From positions 1,736,001 through 1,800,000 of the forward strand of contig JABMLP010000001.1 of assembly GCA_013176395.1 (NCBI GenBank): a stretch of DNA of 64,000 bases. The letters run 5' to 3'. This DNA comes from Venturia oleaginea (Eukaryota; Ascomycota; Dothideomycetes; Venturiales; Venturiaceae). The position numbers were made by a program, and so were the translations under genes. Under the pieces are notes generated by a model, which worked only from the letters and a program-made list of their open reading frames with translations, was not told the origin of the DNA and made no database searches. Shown here in pieces: positions 56,401 to 64,000 of this stretch; positions within the stretch are counted from its first letter, which is position 1, and each line of letters opens with the position of its first letter.

Positions 56401-58780
56401 AAACGAAAAGCGCACTCGATGCAAATTTGCGCTCGCTGATAATGGCTGGGTCGGGCGCCGGCGCAGACCCGAGGGAATCGGAAACTAAAATGGATTAGGC
56501 AGATACGGAAAGCTTCATAATTAACGGCGCGAAAGCCGCGTAATGATGTATTGGGAGGCATGATAGAATGGACTCAAGACACAGCTGGAGGCGCTCTAGC
56601 AACTGACCAAGGGGATCCGCTGGCAGTGTCACACACGAGGTTTTGGGTCAAGCTTTGCCACCAGGCACAAAAAGCAAACCAGACCAACCCGTTCAACGGC
56701 GCGGCGGCTGTCACTGTAGCCACAAAAAGGAGCACCCTGGTCATCTCAGCATCAGACTTGGCTAGGTAGAGAAATCAACTTCTCAACGACAGTTTGCTCA
56801 ACTTCATACAACAGACGCTCAGAATCGATAGTGTACTCTCCTCTTGTGCTCCCTTATCGGCAGCAGTCTGCCGCCATCCATCCAGCCAGATTCGCTGATC
56901 ATGCTGATAGGGGAAATCGGTTCCACAAAGCCGTCAACAAGACAATCAACAAAGACGGACTCGAAACATCTGAGCTTCGCCTGGCACACACGGCTACAGC
57001 AACATCATTGCTCCGTCAATCGCCTTTGTAGAACAGGCGAGGCTGGCGTCAGCGAGTGGGGTAAATCTTTGTTCCAATCCATGCTATCTTGCGAGAGCCA
57101 AGTTTCCAGCAATTCTCGATAGTTCTACCTCTTACCGGAGACCACAACGAGACAAGCAAGAGGAATTTGTTTTGTCGTAATAACATATTTTGAGCATTTT
57201 GTTTGAAGACGCATTTGTGTTTCGCTCAAACTATGACGGCCAGGGCATTGCATCTGCAGCTATTTTTGGCTACGAATATATTGAATCTCTCATAATGGCA
57301 GGTGAGCGGGAACAGTTGCCTCTCTCATACGCATGCAAGTTCGATATGTATTTCTAAGCTGCTAACTCTAGCGGACGATAGGCTTAAACAGAATGCGAAA
57401 TACGAGGACGGCCATACATTAGTCAACAGGCCGTGTGATGCAATGAGGTAGTGGTTGCTCCTTTCCGTGTCTTAAAGGTCTTGAACCAAGGGAGTCGATA
57501 CTATTAGCAAGTCAGATCAATTTCTCGCTCATGGACATCAGAGCCGAGCGGCTAATTTGCAGTCGAGAATTTTCAGTCGATCAAAAGGCGGAGTGGGTAA
57601 TCGTGCCTTGGATGCAACCTCCCGCTAGGCATCTATTCCGCCGAGCACTTGACAGAGGGAGGAATTGGAAAACATGACCCTAGAACTTCAGATTGCGTTA
57701 TCTTTCGATATTAAATCCACCGAAGGAATTCTCGAAATGTGAAGTCTTCCTGCAAGACGCTATTGGATCTGCTCAGGTCGCTGACAGATTCGTAAAAGAT
57801 TTTTGACAGCTGGTCATGGATCTGCAAGACTCCGCTCGCCTTGTCTCGGTCGATTGGCTGATTACCGCTGAAGATTAATCTTGGCCTCTTGACCTCTCGG
57901 TGCCGTTCCATCTAGAACAACCCGCCGAGGACTCTGATTCGATGACCCTGGAAACGTGGTGGCTGCTTCGCTACTCCGCGCCGTTGTGAAAGTTGGCTCC
58001 CGCCTTTCCATTTTCTATCTCGCGCATGAATGAAGCCTCCTGGTAAAGCCTCTCCTCGGCTGCAGCCTATCATCTGATTGTAATGGCAAGAGGATGCTGC
58101 GAATTCTCCACCTGGGAAGCAACTGGTCATCGACTGTTTAGCTCAGGTTGGCACATCACGGTGGGCGGCATTAATTTGGTCAAAGATGCATAAGACTATG
58201 GCAAATTCATCTGAGCGGTCAGTACAGAATCGTGATGTAGGCGATGATAGGGCGAGGGCCGCGACAGCAGTTTTGAAAGACGCGGCTTGACTTTCGCCGG
58301 GTGGCTGATGCTCAAACGGCGGAGTCCAAGCGTCCTAGGTGAATTTTACGCGAGCAAATTGGTGTAAATAGGGCGGACCATGAGAGGGATTCAACGGCCA
58401 GCCATCTTTTGGGGGGAGACATATGGACGGCTTGCATGCCGACTAGATTTGTTTCAACGCGTGCGTAGAATTGGCTGAGCGATCCACTCTGGCATCAAAG
58501 TGAGCAGATTGAAGAGAAGGCGCATTAGGCTGGATAAAAGGGCCTATTGTTGCCGTGCTGTGGGGGCTCTCTGAAGAGGTGCTGGTAATGGAGAGAAGAG
58601 ATAGTCAGTGCGAGAGGAGGAATGTGCTGCGTCTTCGGGAAATACAGGTTGGAAGCAGCCGAGACAGTAATTATCGGTTGGAGCATACGAAGGATGGATA
58701 GATAGTCATGATATCACAGCGCATCGTCCACGATGAGCAACAATTGCGGCGATGGCGAAGCAACAATTGCTCCTGCTGCA
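53401..58780. other. 5.4-kb interval without a supported gene
   Basis: Many overlapping short frames. The longest ATG-started one is 218 codons on the minus strand (56561-55905), Arg/Pro/Ser-rich with no domain, and probably chance. A 9-bp inverted repeat occurs at 55606-55639. The segment 55430-55720 is AT-rich and may be repeat-derived. It may also contain distal regulatory DNA of the developmental regulator downstream. Confidence 0.45.
55606..55639. repeat. 9-bp perfect inverted repeat
   Basis: AGCCTAATC (55606-55614) and GATTAGGCT (55631-55639) are exact reverse complements around a 16-nt loop with CTAGCC-like words, within AT-rich sequence that looks transposon-derived. Confidence 0.5.
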
Positions 58781-58822
58781 CTGAGTGCTGAGTGCTGAGT
58801 GCTTAGTGCTGAGTGCTGAGTG
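58781..58822. repeat. 7-bp tandem repeat
   Basis: Six units of CTGAGTG in a row, the fourth reading CTTAGTG. It lies about 740 nt upstream of the MedA-like start codon. Confidence 0.9.
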
Positions 58823-59564
58823 CTGGCCGAGTCCAGTATAGCAGCATCACGGTATTGTGCGGCATAAGCAGGTTGCAGGCGTTTTGAGAGCCCACAACAA
58901 GATTCCGAGTCGTGTCCAAGTTTCTTCCCACGCGGCTCCCATGTCTCCATCCTGCTCAGTCTAACCAGCACCATACTAGCCACTGGACTACTCCCTTGAA
59001 TTGCCGCTGTCTCTTTCACCTCCGCCTCCTTATCCTCGTCCTCGCCCATAGTACCATTGTATCCGAATCCTCGTCGACGCCCCTACTCACAGTGGCATCC
59101 CCGCGCGAAGACCCAATAGCTGGCCGGCCTGCCCACGCTCTCGCGCGTCGTTCCCTCAGTGTTTGCCGCGGCCAAGGTTCAGGTCTCCTCCCCATCCCAT
59201 CGCCCTCCGTGTGCTCAAAGTAGACAAGGCTCCGTGCTGCATACGACAGGGAACAGGCCGTGTGCGGGCCAAGCGTGCGGAATCTGCAGTGTCCAGGATT
59301 GTCAGCGGGCGTGTCGGGCAGTGGCTGCGTTAGCCAAACGCTACCTAATTTATTTCAGAAGACGAAGACTGGGGGGCCTCGCAGAATCAGCAGTCCCTCC
59401 TTTTGGCCTGCTGCAATTTTCGAGCCCTGCACTTAACCTTGCCAACCCACCGAGCACAGACTTCAGCGCACCGTCTGTTGCTCTCTCAACTCCCTGCCCC
59501 AGTCGCCCATATCTTGCCAGGTCTCGAGGTTCCAGGGAAAGTTTTGAGCTGCGATAATAATATA
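58823..59564 (+). promoter_or_regulatory. Upstream region of the MedA-like gene
   Basis: Pyrimidine-rich stretches (about 58960-59050) typical of strong fungal promoters or leaders precede the start codon. Several short ATG frames (for example from 58912) could be upstream ORFs if transcription starts this far out. Transcription start not determinable here. Confidence 0.4.
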
Positions 59565-62500
59565 ATGTCGCATGCGTCTCAGCGAGAAGGGGCCAAGAGC
59601 CCATCTAGCTATAAGGAAGAGCCTGTGGCGGTCGAGGTAAGTGAAGCACCCTGTCATCCCGACCCTTCGTCCATCACTTTCTCCGATTCGCACCAAAAAG
59701 CCGCTGCTGTTCCATCTACATACACAAGGCCAGCTCTTGCTTGCAGCCCTCTCTTATCCCCTCCTCTATTCTCCTGCCTCCCAGACCAGACGGCCGCTGC
59801 CCTTGCCCCAGCGAGACCAGCCTCTTCGCCTTGCTGTCCTCGCTGCGCCTGCTCTCCAGCGCGGTCCAGACTCGCAAACGAAAGCCGTTGCAGCCTTACT
59901 GCTTTTCGCGTATGCATCCGCTGTCTGCACATCTCACTGCGCAAGACGCCGCATAACGGGCCCTCTCGTTACCCCAGTTCAAGCGCGTCTCTGGCTACAT
60001 GGTATGCCCTTTTCTTTGCCAAGCGCGTCACCCCCATGCACCTGTCTATCTGTCCGCCTCCGCTTCCTTGCTCATGTGCACACCACTCGATCTTGAGCCG
60101 TCACGATTTATCCTCACCCTCCCCCATGCTCAACTTTCCGCCCAGCGGTCCCCTTGCCTGTTGTCATCACCTCGCACTGTTTCGCGTAGTGCAGCAACAT
60201 CAACACCATCACTGAACGCGTCTGTTGTCATCGTAACTCACTGCCTTCCGCTTCAATTTTTCTCAAATTTCCTCGCACGACCTCCCTTCTCAACTTCATT
60301 GCCAACCTCGGTAGTACTAGTTGGGGCTTGTCCGCAGCCCGCCACCACGCGAAATTTTATCGCTCGCACCACCTCCCCTTTGTTCGTCCTCCAACGCCTC
60401 CCGTCATGCTTGTTCACGCGGCATAATTATCGCGACTCTTGCCATGTCCTGTCCTCATCTCGGCGTACTTTGTTGATTTCAAACATCGCTTCGGGCGTTT
60501 TGGATTTCGATCGCTAGCTGGTCAAACCGCACCGCTTGTGATGCTTGAGTTGGCGAAGCTCGCCGAGGTAGAACGAGCTGCCAAAACGCGTCCTGTAGTT
60601 AAACAATCTGCTCTACTAATAGCGGAAACGACTACAACATTCACTGTGCACACGTTTCTCAATTAATTGTTGATCACGTTCGCTAACGTTTTTGATCCAG
60701 CATCATCCCCATCACGCACAGCAAGGCTTACCACCGCCACAGCAGCATTTGCAGCATCCTCGCTCCAGCGTGATTCAGCAGCATCAACCTGGTTCACCTC
60801 ATCAGTCTCAGGCACCCCAGCAGACTCCGTCTAGCCATTATCAGTCTCCTCACATTCCCAGCCACAGCCTTCCTCAACAGCACCAGGCGCCTTACGTCCA
60901 AGCAATTCCAGGACAGGCAGGGCAACAGCAAGCAGAGGTACCTTATTACAACGCCCATCCAAGTCCCTATAGCACCAACAGCGCTGCTTCTGGAAGCTAC
61001 CCATCTTCAGGTATGTCCTGAACTCCCTTTGATTTCCTACTGCCTCAATCCTTGGCACACACCAGGGATTGCGAGCAATAGCAAGGACTGAAGTTCATGC
61101 ATTACCACAGTCTGGCTCATCTAACTTTATCGCAGAACAACCAATAGATCCAGCAACAGGAATGGCGGCCGCAACCATGGGTCGTTATCCGCTTCCTAAC
61201 GTGGGAAACTACCACACACCACAGTCCGCATCACCGGCCTCGGTTCAGTCTCCTCAACATGATCAGCAGGATAGACCACTTTACTCGCATCCACCACCAC
61301 AGCAAATGTATCAGTATCAACCATACGCAGTACAACAGCCTACGCCGTATGGTGCACACCCAGGCGCGCAACAGCAGCAACCTCAAGGCCCTATGGCTGC
61401 AAACTTTATGTCTCAGGCTGGTCCAGTGCAGTCTCTTCAACACACATCTCACCCTATCACGCCAGGTCTGAGTGGAAGTCCAAGCCAAAAGATGCAGCCA
61501 CAACAGCAACTTCAGAGACAACCCACAGGCATGAGTCCTCCACAGCAACCACCACAGGGACCTCCACAAATGCATCAAGGTCCGCCAGGCTCCTCCACAG
61601 TGAACCCTAATGCGGCGCCAGGTCCAATTCCTGCGACGACACCCCTCGTTGTCCGACAAGATCAGAATGGTGTGCAATGGATCGCGTTTGAATACTCAAG
61701 AGACCGGGTCAAGATGGAATATACAATTCGCTGCGATGTTGAATCGGTAGATACAAACACACTTCCACCAGAATTCAAGACTGAAAATTGCGTTTACCCA
61801 CGAGCGTGCTGTCCCAAGGATCAGTACAAAGGTAATCGACTGCACTACGAGACAGAATGCAACACCGTCGGATGGGCCTTGGCTCAACTGAATCCATGTT
61901 TGAGAGGAAAGCGGGGGCTGATTCAGAGAGCGGTGGACAGCTGGCGTAACAGTAACCAAGACCCGCGCCTTCGGAGCAGGCGAGTGAGGAGGATGGCGAA
62001 GATTAGTAGTAGAAAGGCCATGAACACAGCACCGCATGGTGCGCACATGCAAGGCCCTACTGGTCCGGGTCCAACAGGGATGCCACCCTCAGGGTTGGGT
62101 CCACCTGGGCCAAGACAGTCCATGAGCATGGGACAACAGCTCGTTCACCACCACCATGAACAGCCAGGCGGGCCTCCTGGAGGAGCTGACGATGTTAGCG
62201 GTATGTTTCATCACCAGATGTGATCATGTGTTTTTTATGCGGGTTTTGAAATGATCAATATTGAGGCACACTTCCTTTCTCTTCACACAATTTCATATGT
62301 AAATTACACTTTTGATGTAATATTCTGCCCCTTATCACATTACCACAAGATGAATTTTTGGGCGCAATGGAGATGGAAACAAACTTGCACGAAGCTAATT
62401 TCTTTTGTCTCATGTCTAGCTGGAAATGATTACGATGATGAAGGAGCAACACACCACCATCACGCACCAATCGGTGGCAACGGAGAATCACCGAACGAAG

Positions 62501-63309
62501 TACGACAAGCACACGATTTTTACTCGAATTATCCACCAAGTGCGACACTAGCAAATTCATCACTCCCCGCAGCGCGAAGTGACATGGAGCACGTAAGCTC
62601 TCATGCTTCCTCTCATTCGACTGCAGTCGCAGCGGCGGCAGCGAAGAAAGACGAAGAGCAGCGCAATATTGCACTTTTCGGCGATCTTCCCGAAGCAAAA
62701 CGCCGAAAGTTCATCCTTGTTGACGATGCTCAGCGCGGCACCCGCGTCCGAGTTCGAGTCATGCTAGATCAAGTCCGCATGCATGAAATGCCAGATTCGT
62801 ACCGCAAGAATAACTCAGTGTATCCTCGCTCTTGGTTCGCGACCGAGATGCAGTCGCCTGGTCCAGCTTCGCATGGACGATGGCCAGATGATGTTGATGC
62901 CGAGCAAGAGGACACACCAGCCGCAAGGACTCTAGTGCCTGTGCCAATGCTTGATGGCTCCGATGGAAAGATTCCAGTGTCCCGTATGAGCAGGACGAAG
63001 CGCAGCAAGGAAGTTACTCTAAACGATCTCGGTTATCGCATGAGCTGGAGCCAAAGCAGAGTATTTTCTGGGCGAACATTATTTCTGCAGCGTTCTCGTA
63101 AGTTGTAGCAACGTGCCATGAGAGTTGTAGGTATAAGTACATGCAAGCTAACATTACCTCAAGTGGATGCCTACCGCAACAAGATGCGTAGTACTATGGT
63201 AGCAGCTGGTCAAGACGTCACGACTGTTGCTCCTCACTTTGAAACTCGCGTCGGAAAGCGAAAGTGGTTGGAAAGGTGTAAGAAGTCGAAGCGCGAGGGC
63301 TCACCTTAA
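59565..63309 (+). CDS. medA: Medusa-type developmental regulator (MedA/Acr1/Ren1-like)
   Basis: Nuclear Gln/Pro-rich regulator, probably controlling conidiation and conidiophore form. Exons 59565-59636, 60701-61010, 61136-62200, 62420-63097 and 63164-63309; joins all keep frame; 756 aa. Exon 1 encodes MSHASQREGAKSPSSYKEEP. Residues about 25-300 are low-complexity Gln/His/Pro. The conserved domain starts GVQWIAFEYSRDRVKMEY and continues CDVESVDTNTLPPEFKTENC, VYPRACCPKDQYKGNRLHYE, GWALAQLNPCLRGKRGLIQR and AVDSWRNSNQDPRLRSRRVR. A second conserved part has RNIALFGDLPEAKRRKFILV, RVRVRVMLDQVRMHEMPDSY, NSVYPRSWF and a basic end LDAYRNKMRSTMVAAGQDV plus RKWLERCKKSKREGSP. From memory this matches Aspergillus MedA, Magnaporthe Acr1 and Fusarium Ren1; the symbol rests on that recollection. 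Intron 1 (59637-60700, 1064 nt) is exceptional for a fungus. Confidence 0.75.
59637..60700 (+). other. 1.06-kb first intron of the MedA-like gene
   Basis: Donor GTAAGTG after GTC GAG, branch-like CGCTAACG at 60681-60688 and acceptor GATCCAG, both phase 0. The intron is pyrimidine-rich, which keeps some frames open (a 270-codon one ends at 60215), but these look like composition artefacts. Confidence 0.6.
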
Positions 63310-64000
63310 ATGACTTCTCCCACGACAGACCGTTGCAACCGACAATTTAGCGACCCCTACACAGTCTCCACCACATCAAACACCCCCTGCGCTCACCCTT
63401 GCTCTATCCTGGTCTTCTGCTCGGCAGAGGCCACTACCGCACCGCCCCCCTTATTCTTCCGTGTCACCTAACCTCATCAAGATTTGTCAGAGGCCTAGCT
63501 CACGTCACCTCCGTTTGACAGGTCGGGGTGCATGATCCCTTGCTTGGAGTCGCTTCATTGGCGGGGTTCTTTTGGCTGTGGTCCCCCCTCAACGCTGCCG
63601 GTTCTCTTCTCTCGACCACTTTTGACTGGATATCAGTGCCTTTTGTCTTCTGCTGGACATGGCTGATGGCTGCTCCCTGGTCATGGTAGCCACTTATTTT
63701 CCCTCTTCCACGAAAAACTCCTTCGTAAGGATTATCGATGCTGGGGAAATGCATTTCCCTTCCCTCAATTCTCGACATAGGGAGGGACCTTTTTCTTGTG
63801 ATATTTTTTGGCTTTTATATTCGTCATCGTTGTTAGGTATTTAGGATTGATTGCACGATTCGTGGTCACTGGCGTATGCCTCACGGGATGGAACGACACG
63901 ACGGAAATATGTTATGACGTGCCCACGAAAGAAGGTATAGGTTATGGGCCGGTCGGTAACGACTGGGATTATCACGAATCTCTTATCTTCGTTGGTTGAT
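63310..64000. other. 3' flank of the MedA-like gene
   Basis: Presumed 3' UTR and intergenic DNA to the window edge. Only short conflicting frames; no repeat or RNA recognised. Confidence 0.5.

Noticed and set aside
55905..56561. 218-codon ATG-started minus-strand frame
   Set aside because: Arg/Pro/Ser/Cys-rich without regular secondary-structure pattern, overlapped by frames in other phases. Length alone is borderline; kept only as a remark in the interval entry.
59403..60517. Long plus-strand frames (270 and 172 codons) within MedA-like exon 1 and intron 1
   Set aside because: Pyrimidine-rich composition with few stops; Cys/Pro/Ser/Leu-rich pseudo-protein, no conserved features, and they conflict with the well-supported exon 59565-59636 and its splice sites.
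1..64000. tRNA or rRNA genes
   Set aside because: Scanned for tRNA B-box-like GGTTCGAATCC-type words with matching stems and found none convincing; nothing resembling rRNA.

Overview
This window is nuclear DNA of a filamentous ascomycete (Pezizomycotina). The evidence is short spliceosomal introns (about 45-90 nt, GTAAGT-like donors, CTAAC-like branch sites), ascomycete-type proteins on both strands (SUN-family wall protein, LaeA/UMTA-like methyltransferase, Medusa-type developmental regulator, ORC4, DBP9, CDC37, DOA10), and repeat-poor gene blocks separated by gene-poor stretches. I see no rRNA, tRNA, CRISPR array or bacterial operon.

Layout. 0.3-5.1 kb: an ACS-family MFS permease and the replication-origin subunit ORC4. 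5.1-13.6 kb is a gene-poor, partly degenerate stretch holding a short BTB/POZ gene that may lack its 5' end, a C-terminally short SAM methyltransferase, and several tandem repeats. 13.6-19.7 kb: a second MFS transporter, a frameshifted hypothetical locus and a SUN-family (GH132) secreted protein. About 19.7-24.0 kb contains no gene I can support. 24.0-26.8 kb is a head-to-head pair, an RTT103-like CID protein and clathrin light chain. 27.2-29.5 kb holds two small multi-exon genes on the minus strand whose products resemble each other and match no family I know. 30.5-44.4 kb is a dense housekeeping block: DBP9, a mitochondrial MDL-type ABC half-transporter, CDC37 and the ER ubiquitin ligase DOA10. 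44.4-51.5 kb: a tandem duplication, a minisatellite and a 1736-residue membrane-anchored protein whose C-terminal half is built of degenerate YGT-containing helical repeats. About 51.5-59.5 kb has no supported gene and leads into a MedA/Acr1-like regulator with an unusually long first intron (59.6-63.3 kb).

The genes do not form one pathway. They cover replication, ribosome biogenesis, chaperoning, ER quality control, vesicle coats, transcription termination, cell wall and development. The most unusual items are a family of small inverted-repeat elements sharing the core ATCGATATCGATAAATTTCT (four copies, one inside an intron), the pair of small related genes, and the giant YGT-repeat protein. 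All gene models were built by eye from reading frames and splice sites, so exon borders are predictions.
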